From Allobosea lupini (GTDB lineage Bacteria > Pseudomonadota > Alphaproteobacteria > Rhizobiales > Beijerinckiaceae), in NCBI RefSeq assembly GCF_900109525.1, contig NZ_FOAN01000003.1, forward strand, positions 372,001 to 436,000: a stretch of 64,000 nucleotides of DNA. Direction: 5' to 3'. How positions within the stretch are numbered: the stretch's first letter is position 1; the number at the start of each line of letters is the position of its first letter. Below, piece by piece: positions 29,019 through 37,807 of the stretch. The position numbers and the translations under genes are program-made. Under the pieces are notes generated by a model. The model was given only the letters and a program-made list of their open reading frames with translations, made no database searches and had not been told where the DNA came from.

Positions 29019-29041
29019 TAGTTTAGAACTAGAATAAACTA
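29019..29041. promoter_or_regulatory. Operator-like inverted repeat between TonB receptor and AraC regulator
   Basis: TAGTTTA at 29019-29025 and TAAACTA at 29035-29041 are perfect 7-bp inverted arms 9 bp apart. They lie in a conspicuously AT-rich patch (about 28990-29120) of an otherwise GC-rich region, between two divergent starts. It may be a binding site for the AraC regulator or an iron regulator; it is not a clean Fur, Irr or RirA box. Confidence 0.45.
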
Positions 29042-29124
29042 GATTTATTCATCAATCTTGGCGGCGAAATTCTCTTGATGTGTTGAGTTCTTGCGATCTC
29101 TAAAGTTATATCGAAGGCATCATC

Positions 29125-30177
29125 TTGGACTTGCGCGAACGCGCCATGGGACAAAAGCGAACTCCGATGCGCGACGAGGTGGCTGTGGCAGCGCTGCAAC
29201 GGTCTGCCGGGGCGAAGGCCGCCGAGGGCGAGACCTTCGCGCCGTTCTGGCTGGTGTCGGGCGAGGCGGCGCCCGAGGAAGTCCAGGCGATGGCGCGCAG
29301 GGTCTTCGGGCATGTGCCTGATGGCGATGACATCCGCGCCGAGGCCGCCTTGCCTTTCGCTGCTCGCAGCATGCTGACGACGCGGCCCGATATCGGGCTG
29401 ATGTCCTGCTTCTCGCCGGCGACGCCCTGGGTCTGGCCAGCGCGCCAGGGCGGGCAGGAGCTGCGCTATATTCTCGTCCGCCCGTCGGACGGCCGCTGCG
29501 TGATCGACCAAGCGGGGCGCCGCATCTCGCTGCGGGCCCGCGATGCCGCGGTCGTCGATCTCGCAAGGGAGACGCGCTTCACGCTGGTCGAGCTCGGCCG
29601 CATCGACCTGATCGCGCTCGATCCGGCGCGTTTGCCGGCGCTGGCGCAACTCGCTCCCGATGAACTGATGCAGGCGATCCCCCGCGGCAATCGCGGTCTG
29701 CAGGTGCTGGCGCATTACGGCGCGCTATTGCTGCGCGGCCTGTTCCCGCTCAACTCGGCTCCGCTGCGCGATCTCGCCATCGGTCATGCCCATGACCTGA
29801 TCGGCGTGATGCTGGCCGATCGCAGCGCCCCGCCGGTGACCGCGACGCCGCGCCGCGGCGGTCGGCTCGCCGCGATCAAGGCCGATATCGAGACCAGGCT
29901 GGAGCGGCGCGAACTCTCGATCGACATGATCGCCGGGCTCTACGGCGTGACGCCGCGCGCCATCCAGAAGGCCTTCGGCGCGGAGGGGCGGACCTTCTCC
30001 GATTATGTGCTGGAGCGCCGGCTCGAACGCGCCTGGCTTAAGCTGATGTCGGCCGAGGACGCCGCCGTCACCATCAGCAGCGTCGCCTTCGAGGTCGGCT
30101 TCGGCGACCTGTCATACTTCAACCGAAGTTTTCGCAAGCGCTTCGGCCGCTCGCCCTCGCAGGTCAGGGCGGGCTGA
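29125..30177 (+). CDS. AraC family transcriptional regulator, probable siderophore uptake activator
   Basis: This 350-residue protein ends in a two-HTH AraC/XylS domain (residues about 245-350, with DYVLERRLERAWLKL and VGFGDLSYFNRSFRKRFGRSPSQVR). The N-terminal half resembles AraC-binding-like cupin sensors (CVIDQAGRRISLRARDAAVVD). It is divergent from the TonB receptor, matching AraC regulators that respond to a cognate siderophore. TTG at 29125 is preceded by GAAGG at 7 nt; ATG at 29146 is the alternative and has no clear ribosome binding site. Confidence 0.88.
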   Translation: MDLRERAMGQKRTPMRDEVAVAALQRSAGAKAAEGETFAPFWLVSGEAAPEEVQAMARRVFGHVPDGDDIRAEAALPFAARSMLTTRPDIGLMSCFSPATPWVWPARQGGQELRYILVRPSDGRCVIDQAGRRISLRARDAAVVDLARETRFTLVELGRIDLIALDPARLPALAQLAPDELMQAIPRGNRGLQVLAHYGALLLRGLFPLNSAPLRDLAIGHAHDLIGVMLADRSAPPVTATPRRGGRLAAIKADIETRLERRELSIDMIAGLYGVTPRAIQKAFGAEGRTFSDYVLERRLERAWLKLMSAEDAAVTISSVAFEVGFGDLSYFNRSFRKRFGRSPSQVRAG

Positions 30178-30185
30178 CGCGTGCG

Positions 30186-31898
30186 TCAGCCGAAGGTGAA
30201 GGCGTAGGCGCGGGCACCCGGATCGAGGAATTCGATGCTGAAGTCGCGAGGCTTCACCGGCCCGTCCTGGCGGACCAGCTGGTAGAGCCGCTCGTCGCCG
30301 ATCGTGCCGTAGCCCTCGGCGTCGATGTCGGCGCCATGGGCACTGCCGGGCGCCGCGCCGTCGATGGTGACGCGGAAGCGGACCGGCGGGCTGCGGGGCA
30401 CGCGGCCCATCACCAGATGCAGGTCGCGGGCATGGAAGCGATGGTTGATCCGCCCGCCCGCCTGCTGCGAGACCGCGAACTCGCCGGCGACGGTCCAGCT
30501 GCCGGAGAGACTCCACTGGTTGAGGCGCGGGGAGGCGGCGGCTTCATAGGTAGCAGGCGCATCGGCCTTGATTCCGCCCGGCGAGGCGAAGCCATTCGTG
30601 CGGGCATGGCCGAGATAGGTCTCGGGCGAGCGCAGATTGGCGAAGTCGGGCGCCCCCTGCGCGCCTTCGCCCGAGACCTTGGCGACGCCGGGCCCGACCG
30701 CATTGCCGGCCTCGGCGAGTAGCGACTGGATCACCTTTTCGGAGGCGGCGTAGTCGCCCTCGCCGAACTCGTGATGGCGGATGCGGCCCTGCGCGTCGAC
30801 GAAGTAGCGGGCAGGCCAGGCCTGGTTCCCGAAGGTGCGCCAGACCGCATAGTCGTTATCGATCGCGACCGGATAGCTCACGCCAAGCGCGGCGACCGCC
30901 TTGCGCACATTGGCGGGATCCTTCTCGAAGGCGAATTCCGGCGTGTGCACGCCGACCACGACGAGGCCCTGATCCCGGTACTTCTCGGCCCAGGCTCTGA
31001 CATAAGGCAGCGTGCGCAGGCAGTTGATGCAGGAATAGGTCCAGAAGTTCACCAGCACGACCTTGCCGCGGACACTCTCGGAGGTGATCGGCTCGCGGTC
31101 GAGCCATTGCCTGGCGCCGAACAGCGGCTTGGATGCCGGTTGTGCCAGCGCGGTTGTGACGAGGCTCGGAGCGGCTGGCATGGCGATATCAAGGAGGCGT
31201 TGCTCGATGGCCGCCGTGGTCGGTGCCGACAGGCGGGTGAGGACGCTGGTGTCGAAGCCGAAGGCGATCGCGAGACTGCTCGCGATCACCGCGACACCGA
31301 GGCCGCGTCGCAACGATTCGATCGAGGCGGCGGGCCGCCGCGTCCAGGCCAGCAGCCGCTTGCCGAGCAGCAGCACTGCGGCCAGCGCCGTCGCGGCGCC
31401 GGCGGCATAGGCGAAGAGCAGGAGCGCGGTGGTGAGGCTCGGCCCGCCGAGAGCGGCGCCGGCGAGGATCAGACCGAGCACCGGCCCGGCGCAGGGCGTC
31501 CAGAGGAGGCCTGTGGCGACGCCGAGCAAAGCGGAGTAGGCCGGGCGCGGGTCGGTGCGGCCTTCGGTGCCCGCAACACGCGCCAACCTCTCGCCGAGCG
31601 CGGTCAGCGGCGCGGCGAGGCGTGTGGCCAGCGCCGGCAACAGCAGAGCGAGCCCGAACAGGGCGACGAAGCCGAGCGCGACGCTGCGTCCATGTTGATT
31701 GAGCGCGATCGCCCAGCTGCCCGCGACGGCGGCGAGGCTGGCGACCCCCGCGAACGCCAAGGCCATGCCGAACAGCATCGGCAAGGTGCTTGTCCGGAAA
31801 GGCTGGCCGGCGCGCGTCAGCACGAAGGGCAGGACCGGCAGGATGCAGGGGCTCGCGATGGTCAGGACGCCGGCGAGATAGGCGAGGGCGAAGTTCAT
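30186..31898 (-). CDS. DipZ-like cytochrome c biogenesis / thioredoxin fusion protein
   Basis: This 570-residue protein has an N-terminal CcdA/DsbD-type membrane domain with Cys-Pro sites (IASPCILPVLPF and LLWTPCAGPVLG), a central thioredoxin-like domain with an unusual SCINC active site, and a C-terminal beta-sandwich-like domain (LSGSWTVAGEFAVSQQ, HARDLHLVMG). This matches DipZ proteins, which carry reducing equivalents across the membrane to periplasmic or cell-envelope thiols. It follows a small exported protein and is divergent from an OhrR-type regulator, suggesting control by organic peroxides. Confidence 0.9.
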   Translation of the reverse strand: MNFALAYLAGVLTIASPCILPVLPFVLTRAGQPFRTSTLPMLFGMALAFAGVASLAAVAGSWAIALNQHGRSVALGFVALFGLALLLPALATRLAAPLTALGERLARVAGTEGRTDPRPAYSALLGVATGLLWTPCAGPVLGLILAGAALGGPSLTTALLLFAYAAGAATALAAVLLLGKRLLAWTRRPAASIESLRRGLGVAVIASSLAIAFGFDTSVLTRLSAPTTAAIEQRLLDIAMPAAPSLVTTALAQPASKPLFGARQWLDREPITSESVRGKVVLVNFWTYSCINCLRTLPYVRAWAEKYRDQGLVVVGVHTPEFAFEKDPANVRKAVAALGVSYPVAIDNDYAVWRTFGNQAWPARYFVDAQGRIRHHEFGEGDYAASEKVIQSLLAEAGNAVGPGVAKVSGEGAQGAPDFANLRSPETYLGHARTNGFASPGGIKADAPATYEAAASPRLNQWSLSGSWTVAGEFAVSQQAGGRINHRFHARDLHLVMGRVPRSPPVRFRVTIDGAAPGSAHGADIDAEGYGTIGDERLYQLVRQDGPVKPRDFSIEFLDPGARAYAFTFG

Positions 31899-31926
31899 GG
31901 GAAGCGTCTCCTCGACAGGCGGTTCG

Positions 31927-32139
31927 TCAGGAACGGGCTGCGCCGCGCCGCGGCGGCGGGTTCGATGACAGGACCGGGGCGGAGCCGTAGGCGCGTGGGC
32001 CGGTGAAGGCGCTGCACGCCATGGCGAAGCTCGTCGTCGCCGCCAGCATCGCCGCCAGAAGCAGGCGGCGCGGGGCCGGAATCGTCTCGGGCTGAACGTG
32101 CGCGAGTGCCTTGGCGGTGGATGAGCCGGTGCGGGTCAT
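31927..32139 (-). CDS. Small exported protein or lipoprotein, unknown
   Basis: This 70-residue protein has one hydrophobic segment (RRLLLAAMLAATTSFAMACS) after a 25-residue polar N-region. AMAC could act as a weak lipobox or the segment could be a signal peptide. The rest is a short polar tail. A good GGGAG ribosome binding site lies 6 nt before the ATG, and dipZ starts 28 bp downstream in the same direction. It is not recognised; the reading frame is short and GC-rich, so confidence is moderate. Confidence 0.5.
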   Translation of the reverse strand: MTRTGSSTAKALAHVQPETIPAPRRLLLAAMLAATTSFAMACSAFTGPRAYGSAPVLSSNPPPRRGAARS

Positions 32140-32162
32140 GGCGTGCTCCCTCAGTTTGCTTT

Positions 32163-32181
32163 CGAGCGATTAGATCGCTCG
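32163..32181. promoter_or_regulatory. Candidate OhrR/MarR operator
   Basis: CGAGCGAT at 32163-32170 and ATCGCTCG at 32174-32181 form a perfect 8-bp inverted repeat with a 3-bp centre. It lies in the 135-bp AT-rich gap between the divergent small-protein/dipZ operon and the MarR gene, the expected place for an autoregulatory MarR-family operator. It lies 24 bp from the 32139 start. Confidence 0.55.
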
Positions 32182-32274
32182 ATAAATAAACGAGCACGAA
32201 ACGTCAATCAATCGCTTGAAAATAAATCGTGCGTCAAATATCTGTGAGCGATCCTTTGCCGGGAGGCGTGCGCG

Positions 32275-32760
32275 ATGAGCGATTCAGGACAGGCGGCTGA
32301 GCAGACCGGCGCCGACCGGCTGCCGGGGCTCGACGAGTTCCTGTGCTTTGCGGTCTATTCGACCAATCTCGCCTTCAATCGCGTCTACAAGCCGCTGCTC
32401 GACGAGCTCGGGCTGACCTATCCGCAGTACATTGCGCTGGTCGCCCTCTACGAGGTGCCTGACCAGACCGTCGGCCAGCTCGGCGAAAAGCTCTTCCTCG
32501 ATTCGAGTACGCTGACGCCGTTGCTGAAGCGGCTGGAGGCGATGGGCGTGGTAACGCGCCAGCGCGACCCGCAGGACGAGCGCCAGGTCCGCATCAACCT
32601 GACACCGCAGGGCCGCGCATTGCGCGAGCGGGGCAGGGCGGTCAGGGTCAGCATGCAGCGCGCGACGGGCCTCGCTCCCGAGGAGCAGCGTCATCTGCGC
32701 GAGGCCATGGTTCGGCTGCGGGGAAACCTCAACACAGCCCACCATGAACGCCGCTCCTGA
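32275..32760 (+). CDS. MarR family regulator, OhrR type
   Basis: This 161-residue winged-helix repressor has Cys24 in the segment FLCFAVYSTNLAFNRVYKPLLDELGLTYPQY, which aligns with the peroxide-sensing Cys and surrounding residues of OhrR. The DNA-binding wing follows (LFLDSSTLTPLLKRLEAMG, then RDPQDERQVRINLT). Oxidation of the Cys by organic hydroperoxide should release it from DNA. No ohr gene is adjacent; its divergent partner is the dipZ unit, so it may control envelope thiol repair instead of Ohr. Confidence 0.9.
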   Translation: MSDSGQAAEQTGADRLPGLDEFLCFAVYSTNLAFNRVYKPLLDELGLTYPQYIALVALYEVPDQTVGQLGEKLFLDSSTLTPLLKRLEAMGVVTRQRDPQDERQVRINLTPQGRALRERGRAVRVSMQRATGLAPEEQRHLREAMVRLRGNLNTAHHERRS

Positions 32761-32772
32761 GCGGCGACTCGG

Positions 32773-33780
32773 TCAGGCCGCGACCGCCGCCAATCCCAGT
32801 GTCGGCTGGATTTCGGCCAGGATCTCGTAGGAGCGCTTGCGGGCCGCGTGGTCGAAAATCGCCGAGGCGACGATCAGCTCGTCGGCGTCGGTCTTCTCGA
32901 TGAAGGCCTGCAGCTGCGCCCGCACGCTCTCGCGCGAGCCGACGAAGGAGCAGGCCAGCATGCGTTGTGCCTGCGCCTTTTCCGGGCCGGACCAGTAATC
33001 CTCGATATCGTCGATCGGCTTCGGCAGGAGGCCGCGCCGGCCGCGCAGCATGTCGGCGAAGCGCTGCTGCAACGAGGTGAAGAGGTATTGCGCCTCGGCA
33101 TCGGTCTCGGCCGCGATGACGTTGCAGCCGACCATGGCATAGGGCCTGTCGAGCTGCGCCGAGGGCTGGAAGCGCTCGCGATAGACGGCGAGCGCGTCCA
33201 TCAGCGCATCCGGCGAGAAATGCGAGGCGAAGGCATAGGGCAGCCCGAGCACTGCGGCGAGCTGCGAGCCGAACAGGCTGGAGCCGAGGATCCAGAGCGG
33301 GACATTGGTGTCGGTGCCTGGCACCGCCTGGATCACCTGGTCCGGCTGCAACGGCCCGAGCAGCGCCTGCAATTCCAGCACGTCCTGCGGGAAGCGCTCG
33401 GACGCGTCGGCCTCGCGCCGCATCGCTCGCCAGGTCCGCTGGTCGGTGCCGGGCGCGCGGCCGAGCCCGAGGTCGATGCGGCCGGGATAGAGCGTCTCCA
33501 GCGTGCCGAACTGCTCGGCGATCACCAAAGGCGAATGGTTTGGCAGCATGATCCCGCCGGCGCCGACGCGGATCGTCTCGGTGCCTTCGGCGACGTAGCC
33601 GATCGCGACGGCGGTCGCGGCGCTGGCGATGCCGGTCATGTTGTGGTGCTCGGCCAGCCAGAACCGGGTGTAGCCGAGCTTTTCGGCATGGCGGGCGAGG
33701 TCGCGGCTGTTGTGGAGGGCGTCCGCCGCGGTCGCACCTTCGGCGATGAAGGCGAGGTCGAGGATGGAAAGCGGGAACAT
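32773..33780 (-). CDS. LLM class flavin-dependent oxidoreductase
   Basis: This 335-residue luciferase-like TIM-barrel enzyme starts [24 protein letters not shown]. Hallmarks are [35 protein letters not shown] and LGRAPGTD, as in the group formerly called alkanal monooxygenase alpha-like (YhbW type). FMN is supplied reduced by a separate partner. The ATG at 33780 follows AAGGGA; the one at 33798 adds 6 residues. It is a single gene, convergent with the OhrR-type gene, and the substrate is unknown. Confidence 0.9.
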   Translation of the reverse strand: MFPLSILDLAFIAEGATAADALHNSRDLARHAEKLGYTRFWLAEHHNMTGIASAATAVAIGYVAEGTETIRVGAGGIMLPNHSPLVIAEQFGTLETLYPGRIDLGLGRAPGTDQRTWRAMRREADASERFPQDVLELQALLGPLQPDQVIQAVPGTDTNVPLWILGSSLFGSQLAAVLGLPYAFASHFSPDALMDALAVYRERFQPSAQLDRPYAMVGCNVIAAETDAEAQYLFTSLQQRFADMLRGRRGLLPKPIDDIEDYWSGPEKAQAQRMLACSFVGSRESVRAQLQAFIEKTDADELIVASAIFDHAARKRSYEILAEIQPTLGLAAVAA

Positions 33781-34049
33781 TGGGCTTTTCCCTTGCATCG
33801 CTCCGGCTTGGCGCCGGGCTTCGCCATGAAAGATCGGGGTCGCCTGGGCGAGTCACAAGGTCGCTCGGCGCATGCGCGACCGGCATTTCGCGCCGCAATC
33901 CGCTTGCGGAACGACGCGAAAATCGCTAGGTCAGCCTCGTCCGAAGGGCCGTGATCGATCACAGCCGGGGGCGGCCGAAATGGCCGGCTCCCGTTTTGTG
34001 TTAGGAGAACGGGCCTTTTGATGCGGATCGGCCCCTGCGGCCAGGCGCC

Positions 34050-34161
34050 GCCATCCCAAGGGATGGCACGCTCCGGACACCGGAGCACCGTGCGGATCGA
34101 TCCGGCGTGCAGCACCAACCCAACGGCGCCATGCCGGACATCCGCGGGATACGCGGCCGGC
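34050..34161 (+). promoter_or_regulatory. Structured 5' leader of rpsA (three hairpins)
   Basis: Three helices precede the rpsA ribosome binding site. The first has arms 34050-34057 and 34060-34067. The second, GCTCCGG with CCGGAGC (34070-34076 and 34080-34086), has a 3-nt loop. The third is a nested hairpin with arms 34133-34137/34157-34161 enclosing 34042-type CCGCG/CGCGG arms at 34142-34146/34152-34156. The last one ends 3 nt before CAGGAG. S1 represses its own translation through a three-hairpin leader in E. coli, and this could be the analogue. A weaker hairpin with a T-run is at 33990-34019; the rest of 33781-34049 shows nothing else. Confidence 0.45.
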
Positions 34162-34175
34162 GTTCAGGAGCACAT

Positions 34176-35882
34176 ATGTCAGCTGTCGAAAGCTATAGCG
34201 CGGGCCGCGAGGATTTCGCCGCCCTGCTCGAGGAATCGTTCACCCGGAACGAGGCCCTCGAAGGGACCGTCATCAAGGGCAAGGTCGTTGCCATTGAGAA
34301 GGACATGGCGATCATCGATGTCGGTCTGAAGACCGAAGGTCGCGTCGCCCTGAAGGAATTCACCGGCCCGGGCCGGGACGAAGAGCTCAAGGTCGGCGAC
34401 GAGGTCGAGGTCTATCTCGACCGGATCGAGAACGCGCTCGGCGAAGCCGTTATCTCGCGCGACAAGGCTCGCCGCGAGGAGAGCTGGGTCAAGCTCGAGA
34501 AGGCGTTCGAGGCCCGCGAGAAGGTCATGGGCAACATCTTCAACACGGTCAAGGGTGGCTACACCGTCGATCTCGACGGCGCCGTCGCCTTCCTGCCGCG
34601 TTCGCAGGTGGACATCCGCCCGATCCGCGACGTCGGCCCGCTGATGGGCCAGCCGCAGCCCTTCGAGATCCTCAAGATGGATCGTCGCCGCGGCAACATC
34701 GTCGTCTCGCGCCGCACCGTGCTCGAAGAGACCCGCGCCGAGGCTCGTTCCGAGCTCGTCGCCTCGCTCGAAGAGGGTCAGGTCATCGACGGCGTCGTCA
34801 AGAACATCACCGAGTACGGCGCGTTCGTCGATCTCGGCGGCATTGACGGCCTGCTGCACGTGACCGACATGGCCTGGCGCCGCGTCAACCATCCGTCCGA
34901 GGTCGTGACCATCGGCCAGACGGTCAAGGTCAAGATCATCAAGATCAACCAAGAGACGCACCGCATCTCGCTGGGCATCAAGCAGCTGCTGGCCGATCCG
35001 TGGGATGGCATCGCCGCCCGCTACCCGGTCGGCACCCGCCTGAAGGGCCGTGTCACCAACATCACGGACTACGGCGCGTTCGTCGAGGTGGAGCCGGGCA
35101 TCGAAGGCCTGATCCACGTCTCCGAGATGTCCTGGACCAAGAAGAACGTCCACCCCGGCAAGATCGTCTCGACCTCGCAGGAAGTCGACGTCGCGATCCT
35201 CGAGGTCGATCAGGTCAAGCGCCGCATCTCGCTCGGCCTCAAGCAGACCCTGCGCAACCCGTGGGAAGTCTTCGCCGAGCAGCATCCGGCTGGTTCGGTC
35301 GTCGAGGGCGAGGTCAAGAACAAGACCGAGTTCGGTCTGTTCCTCGGCCTCGAGGGCGACATCGACGGCATGATCCATCTGTCGGACCTGGACTGGAACC
35401 GTCCGGGCGAGCAGGTGATCGAGGAGTACAAGAAGGGCGACATGCTCCAGGCGGTCGTGCTCGATGTCGACGTCGAGAAGGAGCGCATCTCGCTCGGCCT
35501 CAAGCAGCTTGGCGGCGATCCCTTCGTGGATGCCGGCGAGTTCAAGAAGGGCCAGGTCGTGACCTGCGAGATCATCGACGTCAAGGACGGTGGTCTCGAC
35601 GTCAAGATCTCCGGCACGGACATGACGACCTTCATCAAGCGCGCCGAAATCGCGCGTGATCGTGCCGAGCAGCGCCCCGAGCGCTTCGCGGCCGGCGAGA
35701 AGGTCGACGCCCGCGTCATCCTCTTCGACAAGAAGGCCCGCAAGATCCAGGTCTCGATCAAGGCCCTGGAAGTGGCCGAGGAGCGCGAGGCGATGGCCAC
35801 CTACGGCTCGGCCGACTCGGGTGCTTCGCTCGGCGACATCCTCGGCGCCGCCCTCAAGAAGGCGACGACCGACAAGAAGTGA
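34176..35882 (+). CDS. rpsA: 30S ribosomal protein S1
   Basis: S1 binds mRNA and the ribosome to start translation. The 568-residue protein has six S1 RNA-binding repeats, recognisable from [43 protein letters not shown] and [22 protein letters not shown]. The start [21 protein letters not shown] at 34176 follows TTCAGGAG; the upstream ATG at 34107 is not expected. Length and domain count are normal for alphaproteobacteria. The usual upstream neighbour cmk is missing. Confidence 0.98.
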   Translation: MSAVESYSAGREDFAALLEESFTRNEALEGTVIKGKVVAIEKDMAIIDVGLKTEGRVALKEFTGPGRDEELKVGDEVEVYLDRIENALGEAVISRDKARREESWVKLEKAFEAREKVMGNIFNTVKGGYTVDLDGAVAFLPRSQVDIRPIRDVGPLMGQPQPFEILKMDRRRGNIVVSRRTVLEETRAEARSELVASLEEGQVIDGVVKNITEYGAFVDLGGIDGLLHVTDMAWRRVNHPSEVVTIGQTVKVKIIKINQETHRISLGIKQLLADPWDGIAARYPVGTRLKGRVTNITDYGAFVEVEPGIEGLIHVSEMSWTKKNVHPGKIVSTSQEVDVAILEVDQVKRRISLGLKQTLRNPWEVFAEQHPAGSVVEGEVKNKTEFGLFLGLEGDIDGMIHLSDLDWNRPGEQVIEEYKKGDMLQAVVLDVDVEKERISLGLKQLGGDPFVDAGEFKKGQVVTCEIIDVKDGGLDVKISGTDMTTFIKRAEIARDRAEQRPERFAAGEKVDARVILFDKKARKIQVSIKALEVAEEREAMATYGSADSGASLGDILGAALKKATTDKK

Positions 35883-35920
35883 TCACCAGGCCGCGTCTTG
35901 CGGTCTGACCAATCCATCGG

Positions 35921-35950
35921 CCCGCGCGGAGAAATCCGCGCGGGCTTTTG
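35921..35950 (+). terminator. Rho-independent terminator after rpsA
   Basis: A perfect 10-bp GC stem (CCCGCGCGGA, 35921-35930, with 35935-35944) has a GAAA loop and is followed by CTTTTG. It lies 40 bp after the rpsA stop and 22 bp before the Hsp70-like gene. Confidence 0.88.
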
Positions 35951-35971
35951 TTTCGGCTGAAGGAGGCGAGC

Positions 35972-37261
35972 ATGAACGACGCAGCGATCGGGATCGATTT
36001 CGGCACCACGAACAGCGTGGTCGCGCTCGCACGTCCGGACGGTTCGGTGACGACCCGCAGCTTCGCCACCCGCCAGGGCGCCGTCGACGCCTATCGTTCG
36101 GCCCTGATGTTCTGGCGCGAGGGCCGCCCGCCCCACGCCCATGTCACCCATGTCAGTGGCCCCGATGCGCTCGACATGGCGCTCGGCATGACCACCGAGC
36201 ACCGCTTCCTGCAATCGCTGAAGACGCATCTGTCGAGCCGCGCCTTCCAGGAGACGCGTCTGTTCGGCAAGCTCTTCCGGCTGGAGGACCTGATCGCAGT
36301 CTTCCTGAGCGACCTCTCCGCCGGGCTGGATGATCTCGGCGAACGAAGCGTCCTCTCCGGCCGCCCGGTCGTCTTCGCCGGCGACCGGCCCGATGAGGAG
36401 CTCGCCCTGACGCGTCTGGCTGCCGCCTATGGCAAGGCCGGCATGACTAAGGTCGACTTCGCCTATGAGCCGCTCGGCGCCGCCTATTGGTACGCGCGCG
36501 ACCTCAAGGCGCCGCAGACCATGCTGGTCGCCGACTTCGGCGGCGGCACCAGCGACTTCTCGGTGATGCGCTTCGAGCCCGGCGACAGCGGCACCTTGCA
36601 GGCCGTCCCGCTATCCCATGCCGGTGTCGGCGTCGCCGGCGACACTTTCGACTACCGCATCATCGAGCATGCGGTCTCGCCTCTGCTCGGCAAGGGCTCG
36701 GACTATCTTTCCTTCGGCAAGCGCCTGCCGATCCCGGCGCATTACCACGCCGCCTTCGCGCAATGGCACCGGCTCTCGCTGATGAAGAGCAGGGAGACGA
36801 TGACCGAGCTCAAGGCGCTGATCCGCGACGCGGTCGAGCCCGGCAGGCTCGAGGACCTGATGACGGTGATCGAATACGATCTCGGCTACGAGCTCTACCG
36901 TGCCGTCTCGGCGACCAAGATCGCGCTCTCCTCGCAGGAGGAGGCACAGCTCAGCTTCGATCAGATGGGCGTGCGCATCGAGCGGACTGTGACGCGGACC
37001 ATGTTCGATCGCTGGATCGCCGAGGATGTCGCGGCGATCGAAGGCGCGCTCGACGAGGCGCTGGCCACCGCCGGGGTCGACGGCGACAAGATCGAGGCGG
37101 TGTTCATGACCGGCGGCACTTCCTATGTGCCGGCGGTGCGCGCCTTGTTCGACCGGCGCTTCAGCCCGCAGCGCATCCATATCGGCGACGCTTTCCGCTC
37201 GGTCGCGAGCGGCCTTGCCCTGCTCGCGCTCGACCGGCAGCGGGCCCTCGCCGCGGCCTAA
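35972..37261 (+). CDS. Hsp70 family protein (YegD-like)
   Basis: This 429-residue protein has the actin-like ATPase fold of Hsp70: the N-terminal AIGIDFGTTNSVVALARPDG, VADFGGGTSDFSVM and VFMTGGTSYVPAVRALF. It ends after the nucleotide-binding domain, lacking the substrate-binding and lid domains of DnaK. This matches YegD-like chaperone homologues of unknown role. A strong AAGGAGG ribosome binding site precedes the ATG at 35972. It has its own unit after the rpsA terminator and is convergent with the cupin gene. Confidence 0.88.
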   Translation: MNDAAIGIDFGTTNSVVALARPDGSVTTRSFATRQGAVDAYRSALMFWREGRPPHAHVTHVSGPDALDMALGMTTEHRFLQSLKTHLSSRAFQETRLFGKLFRLEDLIAVFLSDLSAGLDDLGERSVLSGRPVVFAGDRPDEELALTRLAAAYGKAGMTKVDFAYEPLGAAYWYARDLKAPQTMLVADFGGGTSDFSVMRFEPGDSGTLQAVPLSHAGVGVAGDTFDYRIIEHAVSPLLGKGSDYLSFGKRLPIPAHYHAAFAQWHRLSLMKSRETMTELKALIRDAVEPGRLEDLMTVIEYDLGYELYRAVSATKIALSSQEEAQLSFDQMGVRIERTVTRTMFDRWIAEDVAAIEGALDEALATAGVDGDKIEAVFMTGGTSYVPAVRALFDRRFSPQRIHIGDAFRSVASGLALLALDRQRALAAA

Positions 37262-37268
37262 AGATCGT

Positions 37269-37643
37269 TTAGACCCAAAGATCGTTCTGCGCCGTCCGCG
37301 CGCCACCCTCATGGCCGGTGTTGAGCGTGCCGCGCGGCTCGATCAGCAGCATGCAGACCTCCTTTTCGGCGAAAGGCTTGTGCTCCTTGCCCTTGGGCAC
37401 GACGAACATCTCGCCCGGGCCGACGGTGACCGAACCGTCGCGGAAGTCGATCCGCAGCGAGCCTTCGATCACGAGGAAGGCTTCGTCGGTCTCGGGATGG
37501 TCGTGCCAGATGAAGTCGCCTTCGATCCTGACGATCTTGATCTGGTAGTCGTTGAGCTCGGCCATGACCCGCGGCTGCCAGTGCTCGTGAATGTGGCCGA
37601 GCTTCTCGGCGAAGTTGATGGCGCGATAGGTGTTTTCAGGCAT
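37269..37643 (-). CDS. Cupin domain protein
   Basis: This 124-residue single-domain cupin contains both metal-binding motifs: motif 1 around GDFIWHDHPETDEAFLVIEGSL and motif 2 around VGPGEMFVVPKGKEHKPFAEKE. The His/Glu ligands are present, so a metal is probably bound. The function (dioxygenase, isomerase or sensor) cannot be assigned. Its ATG is about 165 bp from the sppA start on the other strand. Confidence 0.85.
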   Translation of the reverse strand: MPENTYRAINFAEKLGHIHEHWQPRVMAELNDYQIKIVRIEGDFIWHDHPETDEAFLVIEGSLRIDFRDGSVTVGPGEMFVVPKGKEHKPFAEKEVCMLLIEPRGTLNTGHEGGARTAQNDLWV

Positions 37644-37807
37644 TTCGATAGGGCTCCGATCAGGTTATCGGCATGGTCGGTGCCTGCCGTCGTCATGTCT
37701 TGAACGATCGTGCAGCGCCCGCCGCGACTGTCGGCGCGACAACTGCCGCCTTGCCCGCCCCGTACCGCGAGGCTACATCACAGGCCCAGTCAACCGGAGC
37801 CGCCGAC

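Noticed and set aside
28990..29120. Fur or Irr box near the siderophore receptor
   Set aside because: The AT-rich palindrome shares only part of the ICE-type pattern (TTTAGAA) and lacks the matching right half.
33990..34019. Transcription attenuator upstream of rpsA
   Set aside because: The stem is only 6 bp with a 12-nt loop and a broken T-run; it is too weak to call, so it is mentioned only in the leader entry.
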